Origin: Acinetobacter albensis
GTDB taxonomy: Bacteria > Pseudomonadota > Gammaproteobacteria > Pseudomonadales > Moraxellaceae
Assembly (NCBI RefSeq): GCF_900095025.1
Contig: NZ_FMBK01000015.1
Span: 31,615-95,614, forward strand
Length of the DNA stretch: 64,000 nucleotides
Direction of reading: 5' to 3'
Position numbers and translations under genes: made by a program. The first letter of the stretch is position 1. Every line of letters starts with the position of its first letter. Below are positions 1 through 8,891 of the stretch, piece by piece. The notes below the pieces were generated by a model. It did not search any database. It worked only from the letters and a program-made list of their open reading frames with translations, and was not told the DNA's origin.

Positions 1-170
1 TTTATTTTTTATACTAAGCCCTGTTGTTTCATGCTGTTTTAAATGATTTCACCCATTTTCTAGTATCGATTTGAAAAGCCTTTGAATTTTTCGCTTGTCA
101 TTCGTTTACTAAAACCAGATAAGTAACAGTGAACCAGTTCGGGGCTAAATTCTTGAGAAGATTTAGCTAT

Positions 171-220
171 AAAAATGCATCCAGAAAATTAGAATAGAAG
201 AGTCTAATTTTCTGGATGCA
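171..220 (-). terminator. Intrinsic terminator of the MFS gene
   Basis: A perfect 18-bp inverted repeat (176-193 and 203-220, 9-nt loop) is followed on the minus strand by five T residues (A tract at 171-175). It lies just after the stop of the minus-strand MFS gene, so it should end that transcript. The remaining left edge (1-170) shows no gene I can support. Confidence 0.8.
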
Positions 221-275
221 GATGAATTCTGCTGTTTTTTATTTTGCGCTCAGCTTTAATCTGATTTAAATAAGA

Positions 276-1430
276 TTAAGACCAACCCCGTTGACGATGA
301 CGTATGTAAGGCAAAATTGAAACTAATGCCAACACGGCTAATACTGCACCAATCCACAAACCTGAACGTAATCCATAACCATTTGTAATCGCTAAACCAC
401 CAAGATAGGAGCCACCACCTAAACCAATATTAATTACTGAGGTGTGAACTGCATTGACCATAGGGCCTGGATGCGCAACACTGACAATTCTCGCCATCAT
501 GGCTGGATTCATTGGAACACCAGATAATCCAATCAAAATGATTGCGATGATCGCTACTGTTTTATATTCGGCAAAGATTGCAAAAGCGAACAAAGATATA
601 CTTAATACAGTGAGTCCGATGAGCATAATTTTAAGACTGTGATGATGTGCTAAGCGACCTGTAATTGTATTGCCCACAATATTTGAAAAACCAAATGCCA
701 TTAAAATAAAGGGTACGACTTGCATGCTAAACCCTGTAATATCGACCAATACAGGGACAAAATAACTAAATGCCGCAAAGCTTGCACCTAAAATTAAGCA
801 ACTTGTTGCACAGGCTTTCCAGTAGGCTTTATTTTTAAAGGCTTTGATCTCTTCTTCCATTTTGATTTGCCCACCACCAGTTACCTTAGGCAAGAGACGT
901 ACTAGAGGAATGAGACAAATAAACACCAACACAGCGACTAAGCCAAAAGTAATGCGCCAGCCCCATTGTTGATCAATCATCGTCGCAAGAGGGACACCAA
1001 ACACAGTGGAAATCATAAAGCCGCCAATAACAATCGCTGCTGCTTGTGGACGATCATGATTCGGAACCATCGCCATACTGATGGCGAGTGAAAGGCTTAA
1101 ACAGCCTGCACATAAAACACCCGTGACAAGGCGGATGACGACCAAAATAGCATAACTGGAGATAAAGGCACTTAAGCCTTGGATCACGACATAGAGTGCT
1201 AAAAGAATCAGTAAGACTTTTCGATATTGAACTTTATATTTGAGGAAAAAATAGGTGAGTACAGGCCCACCTAGCATGACCCCAAAGGCATAATATGAAA
1301 TTAAATGTCCAACATCACCGACACTAATTCCAAAGGCATGAGATAAAGTGGCGGTCATACCAGCGACCATCAATTCTGCTGTGCCAATTGAGAAAATTGC
1401 CAGACCCAATATATATACTGCTAACGGCAT
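276..1430 (-). CDS. MFS transporter, DHA1/AraJ-like exporter
   Basis: This 384-residue protein is a 12-helix major facilitator. The first helix carries the motif FSIGTAELMVAG, which resembles the FxxGTxEF signature of the AraJ/YdhP/SotB-type sugar or drug efflux branch. A charged cytoplasmic loop (about residues 180-205) separates the two six-helix halves. It would sit in the inner membrane and export small molecules by proton antiport, but the substrate cannot be read from the sequence. The ATG is preceded by a GGAA element on the minus strand. It lies 76 bp downstream of a TetR gene on the same strand, which suggests control by that regulator. Confidence 0.85.
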   Translation of the reverse strand: MPLAVYILGLAIFSIGTAELMVAGMTATLSHAFGISVGDVGHLISYYAFGVMLGGPVLTYFFLKYKVQYRKVLLILLALYVVIQGLSAFISSYAILVVIRLVTGVLCAGCLSLSLAISMAMVPNHDRPQAAAIVIGGFMISTVFGVPLATMIDQQWGWRITFGLVAVLVFICLIPLVRLLPKVTGGGQIKMEEEIKAFKNKAYWKACATSCLILGASFAAFSYFVPVLVDITGFSMQVVPFILMAFGFSNIVGNTITGRLAHHHSLKIMLIGLTVLSISLFAFAIFAEYKTVAIIAIILIGLSGVPMNPAMMARIVSVAHPGPMVNAVHTSVINIGLGGGSYLGGLAITNGYGLRSGLWIGAVLAVLALVSILPYIRHRQRGWS

Positions 1431-1506
1431 TTTTTTAACGCATTCCTATTCTTTAACGATCATTACAAAATTTGAGGGTTTTATTTCATTTGTGCTGGTG
1501 ATGCAG

Positions 1507-2109
1507 TTACAAGTTGGCTAAAAGGCCATTAACCACATCTTCCAGAAAACTTTTATCTGAAATATTTTTATTCAGTACACGTAACCCGTAGTAACCAGCT
1601 AAAAAGCCTCGCGCCATTTCAAGTGCTGAAGCTTTGCGACTGAATTCCCCATTAACTTGCCCTTCGACAAATACTGCGAGGAGAGAGTTCTCTAAGCGTT
1701 GTCGATATTCTTGATTCAGGCTAGAGACGGCCTGATCTTTATCTCCCATTTCCAAAGCAGAGAATAAGACCATAGCTTCGTGCTGTTCCGATTGTGAAAG
1801 ATCTTCGGCAATCCCCCAAAGTAAAAGGGATCGTAATTGATCTTTGAACAGGCCTGACTGTTTGAGAATGGATAATTGTGCTGCCATGGTTTGTTCATGA
1901 CTACGTAATAAAGCTTGTTCATATAAGGCCTGTTTGCTACCAAAAGCATTATATAAACTTCCTCGCCCTAAACCTGTACTATCACACAAATTTTGTGCAG
2001 AAGTACCTGCATAGCCATTGGTACTAAAAACGGCTACGGCGGCATCGATGATCTCTTTATCTTCAAACTGTCTAGGACGGCCTGGAAGATTTGATTTTTC
2101 ATCACTCAT
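1507..2109 (-). CDS. TetR/AcrR family transcriptional regulator
   Basis: The protein has an N-terminal TetR helix-turn-helix: about residues 8-60, with DAAVAVFSTNGYAGTSAQN and the recognition helix GRGSLYNAFGSKQALY. A helical ligand-binding C-terminal domain follows. The frame is open upstream to 2229, but I choose the ATG at 2109 (MSDEKSNLPGRPRQF), because the first 40 residues of the longer form are unlike the family and 200 residues is the usual length. It is cotranscribed with, or sits just upstream of, the MFS exporter, the common layout for a TetR repressor and its efflux target. The ligand is unknown. Confidence 0.85.
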   Translation of the reverse strand: MSDEKSNLPGRPRQFEDKEIIDAAVAVFSTNGYAGTSAQNLCDSTGLGRGSLYNAFGSKQALYEQALLRSHEQTMAAQLSILKQSGLFKDQLRSLLLWGIAEDLSQSEQHEAMVLFSALEMGDKDQAVSSLNQEYRQRLENSLLAVFVEGQVNGEFSRKASALEMARGFLAGYYGLRVLNKNISDKSFLEDVVNGLLANL

Positions 2110-2336
2110 GGATGATCCAGAGATGGGGTAAGCTGAGGGTGCATAGTAGGTATTTTGGAACGTTTTGTCAAATATTGAATCAATTTTTTTAATATTGGTT
2201 GAAATTATACTTATTTTAATATAAATCAATTGTTTATTTTTTTATAAAAGCCTTATTAAATTATGACGTTTCAGGTTTAATTAATATTTAGCCACTATTT
2301 CACAGCTTTCATTTGGTAAATCTAAACAAAAAAGCT

Positions 2337-3146
2337 CTATTTGCCTAAAACCATTTCTAAAATAAATTTAGAACCAATAAAACCAACCGCCAGTAAGCCA
2401 AAACCAATTAAAGTAAAACGAATGGCTTTTTGTCCGCGCCAGCCAAATTGATAATGTCCCACCAATAACGTGCCATACACAAACCATGAAATAATACTAA
2501 ATACTGTTTTATGCGCTAGATGTTGTGCAAAGAAATTTTCAATTGTGAAAAAGCCAAAACCGAGTGCGATGGTGAGTAAAATAAAACCAGTAATAATCAA
2601 ATCGAATAAAAGCGATTCCATAGCTTGAAAAGAAGGCAGTAAATTGACCCAAAAACGTTTCTTTTGTTTATTTTTTAGTTCGCGATTTTGAAACCATAAA
2701 ATGACTGCCTGTATGGTTGCCATTAACAATACAGCGTATGCTGACAGGGACAAAATAATGTGAATGTCCAAACCCCAGCTACGTTGTTCAATAAATTGAG
2801 TCGGTTGACTGAAGGTAAAACCTAAAATCAATCCTGCGGCAGCAACGGGTACACCAATCAGATTGAGTGCTAAAATAGGGCGGTAGGTACTAAACAGCAG
2901 ACTCAGAAGTAACATCAGTCCAGATGTAAATGACATCAGTACAAATACATCATAGTTAACGCCCATTGGCGTCAACATGTCATAGTATAAAACTGTGGCA
3001 TGTAAGGCTAAACCTAAGCCTAGGACAAGGCCAATAAACCAATGGTTTGAATCACGTCTAGCCATGAGGTTAATAAACAAATACCAAAACGACGTGGTAT
3101 AGGCAATTAACGCTAAGATCGTGTACACCAAGGGGAGACTGATCAT
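2337..3146 (-). CDS. ypjD: YpjD-like inner membrane protein (CcsA/CcmC cytochrome c assembly domain)
   Basis: This is a 269-residue protein with about eight transmembrane helices and the CcsA/CcmC-type domain. It has conserved histidines in WGLDIHIILS (about residue 127) and in the last third (AQHLAHKTVFS, LVGHYQFGW), positions that in the family relate to haem handling. YpjD proteins are typically found divergent from ffh, as here with a 137-bp shared upstream region, but their precise role is not established. No other cytochrome c maturation gene is nearby, so a direct role in cytochrome assembly is only an inference from the domain. Confidence 0.8.
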   Translation of the reverse strand: MISLPLVYTILALIAYTTSFWYLFINLMARRDSNHWFIGLVLGLGLALHATVLYYDMLTPMGVNYDVFVLMSFTSGLMLLLSLLFSTYRPILALNLIGVPVAAAGLILGFTFSQPTQFIEQRSWGLDIHIILSLSAYAVLLMATIQAVILWFQNRELKNKQKKRFWVNLLPSFQAMESLLFDLIITGFILLTIALGFGFFTIENFFAQHLAHKTVFSIISWFVYGTLLVGHYQFGWRGQKAIRFTLIGFGLLAVGFIGSKFILEMVLGK

Positions 3147-3283
3147 GTCAAACCTTTTTCAGGATGATGAATATTCATTTATATAAATTCGCCTCGAACT
3201 ACAGTATCCTATAGCATTCTATGCATAAATTTTCTATTTTAAGAAAGATTTTTTTGCAACAACCATTTTAAGCGGATTTTGCA

Positions 3284-4693
3284 ATGTTTGATACCTTAAC
3301 AGAACGACTCACGCAGAGTTTAAGAAATGTTACTGGCTCAGGGCAGCTAACAGAAGACAATATTAAAGATACGTTACGTGAAGTACGTATGGCACTTCTT
3401 GAAGCCGATGTTGCCTTACCTGTAACTCGTGAGTTCATCGCGAAAGTTAAGGAAGAAGCATTAGGCCAACAAGTGATGACACAGTTATCACCTGGGCAAG
3501 CATTCGTTAAAATTGTCCATGATCAACTGACAAAAATGATGGGTGAGGCCAATGAGAGCCTTGACCTTGCAGCAAAACCGCCTGTAGTCGTGTTGCTTGC
3601 GGGTTTACAAGGTGCGGGTAAAACCACCACTGCGGCAAAACTGGCACGTTTTTTACAAGAACGTCAAAAGAAAAAAGTCGCGATGGTTTCTGCCGATGTA
3701 TACCGTCCAGCAGCGATTAAACAGCTACAAACGGTTGCAGGCGAAGTCGGTGCAATTTTCTTAGAATCAAGTGCTGATGAAAAGCCGATTACCATTGTTA
3801 CTCGTGCGATTGAACAAGCCAAAATTCAGTTTGCTGATGTATTGATTGTCGATACCGCAGGTCGTTTACATGTCGATGATGACATGATGGACGAAATTAA
3901 AGAGCTTCACGCAGCCATTAATCCAACTGAAACTTTGTTCGTGGTCGATGCCATGACGGGTCAGGATGCGGCGAATACGGCAAAAGCCTTTAATGATGCG
4001 CTCCCGTTAACGGGTGTCATTTTAACCAAAACTGATGGTGATGCTCGCGGTGGTGCTGCACTTTCAGTACGTGCAATCACTGGCAAGCCAATTAAATTCC
4101 TAGGCATGGGTGAAAAGCTTGATGCTTTAGAGCCATTCCATCCTGAACGTGTGGCACAGCGTATTTTGGGTATGGGTGACGTACTGTCACTGGTCGAAGA
4201 GCTTGAGCGTAAAGTCGACCGCGACAAAGCCGAGAAAATGGCGAAGAAATTGCAAAAAGGCGGCAGCTTCAACTTTGAAGATATGCTGATGCAATTTGAA
4301 CAAATGAATAAAATGGGCGGCATGATGGGCTTCTTGGACAAGCTGCCTGGCATGAGCAATTCCGGAATTCAGGATGCGATAGCTCAAGCGAACCCTGAAA
4401 AACAAGTGAAAAAAATGGAAGCGATTATCCAGTCGATGACGGTCAAAGAACGCCGTAATCCAGATTTGATGAATCCAAGTCGTAAGAAGCGTATTGCTTC
4501 AGGTTGTGGTATGGATGTAGTTGAAGTCAATAAATTGATTAAACAACATGCACAAATGGCCAAAATGATGAAGAAATTTGCCAATCCATCGGGTATGGCC
4601 AAAATGATGCGTTCACTTGGTGGAATGCAAAAGCAATTTGGCGGTGGTGGCGGTATGGGGCCATTGTTTGGCGGCAATGATCCAAAAAAATAA
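3284..4693 (+). CDS. ffh: Signal recognition particle GTPase Ffh
   Basis: Ffh binds signal sequences of nascent inner-membrane proteins together with 4.5S RNA, then docks to FtsY. The 469-residue protein has the N-terminal helical bundle (1-85), the GTPase G domain with P-loop GLQGAGKTT (107-115), DTAGR (190-194) and TKTDGD (about 248), and a methionine-rich M domain from about 320. The end is glycine- and methionine-rich (GGMQKQFGGGGGMGP). Length and order match the family. It is monocistronic and ends at a strong terminator. Confidence 0.97.
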   Translation: MFDTLTERLTQSLRNVTGSGQLTEDNIKDTLREVRMALLEADVALPVTREFIAKVKEEALGQQVMTQLSPGQAFVKIVHDQLTKMMGEANESLDLAAKPPVVVLLAGLQGAGKTTTAAKLARFLQERQKKKVAMVSADVYRPAAIKQLQTVAGEVGAIFLESSADEKPITIVTRAIEQAKIQFADVLIVDTAGRLHVDDDMMDEIKELHAAINPTETLFVVDAMTGQDAANTAKAFNDALPLTGVILTKTDGDARGGAALSVRAITGKPIKFLGMGEKLDALEPFHPERVAQRILGMGDVLSLVEELERKVDRDKAEKMAKKLQKGGSFNFEDMLMQFEQMNKMGGMMGFLDKLPGMSNSGIQDAIAQANPEKQVKKMEAIIQSMTVKERRNPDLMNPSRKKRIASGCGMDVVEVNKLIKQHAQMAKMMKKFANPSGMAKMMRSLGGMQKQFGGGGGMGPLFGGNDPKK

Positions 4694-4709
4694 TTTTTAA
4701 AATGATAAG

Positions 4710-4733
4710 AAGGCGCTTTGTGCGCCTTTTTTT
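4710..4733 (+). terminator. Intrinsic terminator after ffh
   Basis: A GC-rich hairpin (AAGGCGC paired with GCGCCTT) is followed by seven Ts, 16 bp after the ffh stop codon. Confidence 0.9.
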
Positions 4734-4858
4734 CTTAACTAAATATAGATTTAAAATTTTCATACACAGATGTATTAAGAAAAAGCCAACATTTAGTTAC
4801 CCGAAATCAGAGGGGTTTGCGGCACACTCAATGATATTTAAAATAAAAGAGCAGAATA

Positions 4859-5425
4859 ATGACACAAGTTTATGTCATCCACGGCTATACAGCGAGTCCT
4901 GAAGAAAACTGGTTTCCTTGGATGTTAAAAAAAGCCGAACAAGAAAAGGTTGGTTTAAAAGTACTGCGACTTGATCCTTCAACTACGCCTAGACTTGAGG
5001 TGTGGGAACAACAAATGGATGAGCAGATTGAAGAAATCAATGAAAACAGTATTTTTATTGCGCACAGTTTAGGTTGTATAGCGACCCTACATTTTCTCTC
5101 AAAAAAATTGCATCAACAAAAAATAAAGCAATTGGTACTTGTGGCAGGTTTTAATGGTCGTTTAGGTCGGCTTGATGAGGTAAACCCTTTTATCGATGCG
5201 GCAGAAATTAATTTTGAGTTTCTAAAAGAGCAGATTCAACATCGTACAGTGATTTACTCTCAAGGGGATGATCGAGTGTTACCCAAATTTAGTTTGGAAC
5301 AAGCACAAAGTTTAGAGGCGACGGTGATTTCTGCACAGCATCAAGGTCATTTTATTGACTCAGAAGGCTGTACAGAATTGCCCGAAGTTTGGCAGGCTAT
5401 CCAGCCTTATTTAAGCTTTAGATAA
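4859..5425 (+). CDS. RBBP9/YdeN-type serine hydrolase
   Basis: This 188-residue alpha/beta hydrolase belongs to the small RBBP9/YdeN family. It starts with [15 protein letters not shown], has the nucleophile elbow FIAHSLGC (Ser in GxSxG-like context, about residue 70), an acidic residue in QGDDRVLP and a late histidine in [10 protein letters not shown], completing a likely Ser-Asp-His triad. The substrate is unknown. The last 15 bp overlap the 3' end of the convergent coaX, so neither gene can have a terminator of its own between them. Confidence 0.8.
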   Translation: MTQVYVIHGYTASPEENWFPWMLKKAEQEKVGLKVLRLDPSTTPRLEVWEQQMDEQIEEINENSIFIAHSLGCIATLHFLSKKLHQQKIKQLVLVAGFNGRLGRLDEVNPFIDAAEINFEFLKEQIQHRTVIYSQGDDRVLPKFSLEQAQSLEATVISAQHQGHFIDSEGCTELPEVWQAIQPYLSFR

Positions 5426-6160
5426 GTTCTGCCGAGAGTGTTGAATATAGCGTTGTAAACCTTTGAGCAATAAATCAGTTTCTATATGTGGTTGATGATG
5501 TGATAGAAACTTGGCAAATAAAGGTGCGTCACCACCCGTTAAAATAAGTTTTCGGGGGGATTGTTGCATGACATTTTCAATGCTGCTGACCAATCCCAAG
5601 AGAATGCCATGATGAACTGCATCAATGGTATTTCGACCTGGCGTGAGTTGGTCAAAAGCCGCATCAGGAATTTTAATGCCTTTGGTATTTTGAATAAGTG
5701 AATCACGTTGCAAATACAGGTTAGGTAAAATATATCCGCCTAAATGCTGTAACCCATCGACAAGATCAATCGTTAACGCGGTGCCACAACTAATAATGCA
5801 ATAGTTTTGCTGCGGATTGTGGGCGACTGCCAATACTTGCAACCAGCGGTCAATGCCCAGTTGAGTGGTATTATCATAACCACAGTTTAAACCTGCATAT
5901 TCAGCATGGACTTTGGCAAAAATAATGGGAACGTTTAAGGTTTTTAAAATACGTTGAATACGGTCATTATTTTTTTGATCTTGAACTGAAGAAACACCGA
6001 CATTGTTCAGGTTCAAATCTTTAAAATGGTGAATCAAGCCTAAAAGTAAATCGGCTGGAGATTGAAGATGCATTTCAGCTGCATGTTCAATAATCTGATG
6101 ATTATCGGTAATCCAATATTTTAGGCGCGTATTCCCAATATCTAGCCATAAATTCTTCAT
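5411..6160 (-). CDS. coaX: Type III pantothenate kinase
   Basis: CoaX phosphorylates pantothenate in the first step of coenzyme A synthesis. The 249-residue protein has the ASKHA-fold phosphate-1 motif [10 protein letters not shown] near the start, the central [14 protein letters not shown] segment (PANK III motif with GxDR), and GTALTIDLV as the second nucleotide-binding motif, followed by GGYILPN. It lies 9 bp downstream of birA on the same strand. The birA-coaX pair is a frequent bacterial arrangement for cofactor enzymes. It is the only pantothenate kinase in the window. Confidence 0.95.
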   Translation of the reverse strand: MKNLWLDIGNTRLKYWITDNHQIIEHAAEMHLQSPADLLLGLIHHFKDLNLNNVGVSSVQDQKNNDRIQRILKTLNVPIIFAKVHAEYAGLNCGYDNTTQLGIDRWLQVLAVAHNPQQNYCIISCGTALTIDLVDGLQHLGGYILPNLYLQRDSLIQNTKGIKIPDAAFDQLTPGRNTIDAVHHGILLGLVSSIENVMQQSPRKLILTGGDAPLFAKFLSHHQPHIETDLLLKGLQRYIQHSRQNLSKA

Positions 6161-6169
6161 TGTCTTTCT

Positions 6170-6928
6170 CTAAGTAGAGCTGTCTAAGCAGCGCAAACGC
6201 CCTTGATAAAATTGTTTTAAACCTGCGTGAGTATCAATATTGACCGATCCATCATCTTGAATTCCTAAAAAAATGCCTGAACAAAGACCCGCATGATGTT
6301 CAAACTCAACACCTTGATTTTTAAAAGCTGCATAGTGATTAAAACGTGCCGCCAAATTATAGCAATTATGATCAAACCAAGATTTGGCTTGTTGAATTGC
6401 CAGATAAAGTTCGGAAATTAACTGAATACGCGAAATATTGTCGAGGCCTAATTCGCGAAGCGATGTCGCATGCTGTTCAATATTGTCTTTGGGAATCGGC
6501 TCTAGATTGATTCCAACACCGACAATGACTTGATTCGGAGAGAGGGGTTCGACCAAAATTCCGCCCCATTTCCCGTGCTGGCTATACAAATCATTTGGCC
6601 ATTTGACTTGTAGGTTTAAGTCTTTAATGCTCGGCATTTGTAAGATATTCAGTGCAATTTCAAGAGCCAGTCGGCCATCAATAGGTGTTTCTGTATTCAA
6701 CAATGTGCTTAAATAGATGTTGCCTTCTGGCGAAACCCATTGCCGTTGGCGTTGTCCACGACCTTGGGTTTGCTTTGTACTACAAACCAAAACACTTTGA
6801 ATGCCGTTGATTGCGATTTCACGCACATCATCATTGGTGGATGTTGTGACGGGTTTGAGTATTAACACTTCGGGGTTTTGCCCAGCGTCATCAAGAATTT
6901 TTTGCAGTTGACGGGTCTCTAAATCCAT
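6170..6928 (-). CDS. birA: Biotin--[acetyl-CoA-carboxylase] ligase (no repressor domain)
   Basis: BirA makes biotinyl-AMP and attaches biotin to the biotin carboxyl carrier protein. The motif GRGQRQRQW (about residues 57-65) is the adenylate loop, KWPNDL is the second catalytic motif and GVGINL the third; a small SH3-like C-terminal domain follows. At 252 residues it lacks the N-terminal winged helix of E. coli BirA, so it should be a pure ligase (class I) and cannot repress the bio operon found at 17.85-22.55 kb. It is divergent from the TauE/SafE gene with only 29 bp between the starts. Confidence 0.93.
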   Translation of the reverse strand: MDLETRQLQKILDDAGQNPEVLILKPVTTSTNDDVREIAINGIQSVLVCSTKQTQGRGQRQRQWVSPEGNIYLSTLLNTETPIDGRLALEIALNILQMPSIKDLNLQVKWPNDLYSQHGKWGGILVEPLSPNQVIVGVGINLEPIPKDNIEQHATSLRELGLDNISRIQLISELYLAIQQAKSWFDHNCYNLAARFNHYAAFKNQGVEFEHHAGLCSGIFLGIQDDGSVNIDTHAGLKQFYQGRLRCLDSST

Positions 6929-6957
6929 TTAAATCAAGCAATAGTGGAATGTGAATC

Positions 6958-7767
6958 ATGGAGTTAATCATATATTTGTGGATTGGTGCAATGGCGGGTT
7001 TTGCTGCAGGCCTATTTGGAGTGGGTGGTGGTCTGATCATTGTACCGATTTTATATATTGTATTTACTAAACTCAATTATGATCCTTCCGTGATTATGCA
7101 CTTGGCTTTAGGCACATCTTTGGCCACCATTATTGTGACTTCAATTAGCTCGGTCTCAGCACACCATAAACGTGGTGCAGTACTTTGGCAGGTTTTTCGT
7201 AATTTAGCGCCGGGTTTGGCTTTAGGTGCATTTTTAGGTGCAGGAATTGCTGATTATTTGTCTGGTCAAGGTTTACAGTTATTAATTGGTTTTTTTGCAG
7301 TTTGGGTGGCATATGGTATGTTTTTTGGTGCCAGTAAGTCTGTCGATGTGACTCAGTCTTTACCTTCTAATACCAAGCAAATGCTTGCCGGTGGCGGAAT
7401 TGGCGTTGCCTCAGCAATATTTGGTATTGGTGGCGGAAGTTTGACTGTTCCATACTTACTTCGTCATGGTGTGGTCATTCAAAAAGCCGTGGCTACTTCG
7501 GCTGCAGGTGGTTTACCTATTGCCGTTGCAGGTGCAATAGGTTTTATGTGGTTTGGCTCAAATACAGCAGTTAAAGTGCCGCATAGTATTGGTTATGTCC
7601 ATATTTATGCTTTTATTGGCATCAGTGTTATGAGTTTCATCACCGCGAAACTGGGTGCAAAAGTCGCGCATAAACTTTCAGCGGCCATGTTGAAAAAATG
7701 TTTTGCCGCTCTACTCACAGCGGTCGGCCTATATTTTATTTATCAAGGTGTTTCGGTCTATTTTTAA
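6958..7767 (+). CDS. TauE/SafE family sulfite/organosulfonate exporter-like permease
   Basis: This is a 269-residue membrane protein with about eight helices and the internal duplication typical of TauE/SafE. Each half has a glycine-rich signature: FAAGLFGVGGGLIIVP (about 15-30) and SAIFGIGGGSLTVPYL in the second half. Family members move sulfite, sulfoacetate or related anions across the inner membrane. No sulfur gene is adjacent, so the substrate is open. Confidence 0.85.
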   Translation: MELIIYLWIGAMAGFAAGLFGVGGGLIIVPILYIVFTKLNYDPSVIMHLALGTSLATIIVTSISSVSAHHKRGAVLWQVFRNLAPGLALGAFLGAGIADYLSGQGLQLLIGFFAVWVAYGMFFGASKSVDVTQSLPSNTKQMLAGGGIGVASAIFGIGGGSLTVPYLLRHGVVIQKAVATSAAGGLPIAVAGAIGFMWFGSNTAVKVPHSIGYVHIYAFIGISVMSFITAKLGAKVAHKLSAAMLKKCFAALLTAVGLYFIYQGVSVYF

Positions 7768-8138
7768 ATTTAAACTGAGCTATGTATCTAGATTTTAAGG
7801 AAAATCAATCAAAAAGGGTTATAAATCAGTTTTATGAGCGAATGAAAGGTTGTTTCAAATGAAGTGCAAGATAGAAGGAGTCTGATTCTTTAATGCTCCT
7901 TTGTTCTGAATACGCTAATTGAGAACAAACAACTCGTTCAAAATACATAAATCTAGAAGTTAAAGTCTAAAATGAGCTGAAAATCGCTCAATTGATAGAA
8001 TAAATTCATGATTGAGTCCTCAACCTCGGTCTAATTAAAAACTAAAATTTAGAGTTGGCTTTAAAGACTTAAAATTGTCTAACAATGTCATTTTCTTTCG
8101 CTTAAAAAATCAGTACAAAGTACGATGTCAATAATCAC
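7768..8138. other. Non-coding stretch between the TauE gene and gntR
   Basis: About 370 bp with no convincing reading frame, tRNA or strong hairpin. It holds scattered AT-rich tracts and the promoter region of gntR. The only clear structure is the palindrome immediately after it. Confidence 0.5.
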
Positions 8139-8162
8139 AGATGAAATTTTTAAATTTCATCT
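8139..8162. promoter_or_regulatory. Near-perfect palindrome upstream of gntR
   Basis: AGATGAAATTT and AAATTTCATCT form 11-bp arms around two Ts. It ends 23 bp before the gntR start codon. The position fits an autoregulatory operator or a leader hairpin; which one cannot be read from sequence. Confidence 0.45.
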
Positions 8163-8185
8163 TATAAAAACAAAATAGGACGAAT

Positions 8186-8881
8186 ATGCCAGAACAAGAA
8201 CGGGAGAGTTTGTCCGAACAGATTGCACAGCATATCAGTGAGCAAATTATTCGTGGCGAATTGGTGGAGGGTGAGCGGATTCAGGAGCTCAGAATTTCGG
8301 CTGAGCTGGATGTCAGTCGCGGTTCTGTACGTGAAGCTTTGCTTTTACTACAACGAACCCAGCTGATTGAAATTTATCCAAGACGGGGTGCGATTGTATC
8401 CGAAATGTCGGCCCAACAAATGCGTGCCTTATTTGACATGAGTGCTTTATTATTGGGTCAAATTGTTCAGCGTATGGCAGAAACTTGGCGTACCCATGAA
8501 GCGGAAAAACTTCAAGAACTTTTGGCTCAATTACATGAGGAGACCCGTCAAGGCAATACTGAAAAATTTTATGATTTAATTTTTAAAAGTATGTCCCAGC
8601 AACATGAAATGGTGGCTAATCCTTACTTGATGAAATTTTATCAAGAACTGTTGCCATCTTTGCGCCGTAGTTATTTTTTAACCTTAAATATCTCTCGACG
8701 GGAGCTTCAAGAATCATTTGATTTATTTAAGTTGGTGACTGATGCAGTTTTGATCCGAAAATCACAACAAGCTACTTTATTTATGGATGATTTTTGTCGA
8801 CACTTGCGTAACCTTGTGTTGGAATCTCTGACACGGATGAAACAAATCGAACTTGCATGGGCAAGACGTTCACGACGTTGA
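8186..8881 (+). CDS. GntR/FadR-type transcriptional regulator
   Basis: The protein has an N-terminal GntR winged helix (about residues 5-72; EQIIRGELVEGERIQE, then SRGSVREALLLLQRTQLIE) and an all-helical FCD-like effector domain. The usual metal-binding Asp/His set of FCD domains is not obvious. At 231 residues it has normal length. It ends 10 bp before the smc start, so the two are probably cotranscribed; a functional link to chromosome segregation is not implied. The effector is unknown. Confidence 0.85.
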   Translation: MPEQERESLSEQIAQHISEQIIRGELVEGERIQELRISAELDVSRGSVREALLLLQRTQLIEIYPRRGAIVSEMSAQQMRALFDMSALLLGQIVQRMAETWRTHEAEKLQELLAQLHEETRQGNTEKFYDLIFKSMSQQHEMVANPYLMKFYQELLPSLRRSYFLTLNISRRELQESFDLFKLVTDAVLIRKSQQATLFMDDFCRHLRNLVLESLTRMKQIELAWARRSRR

Positions 8882-8891
8882 TCAGGACATT

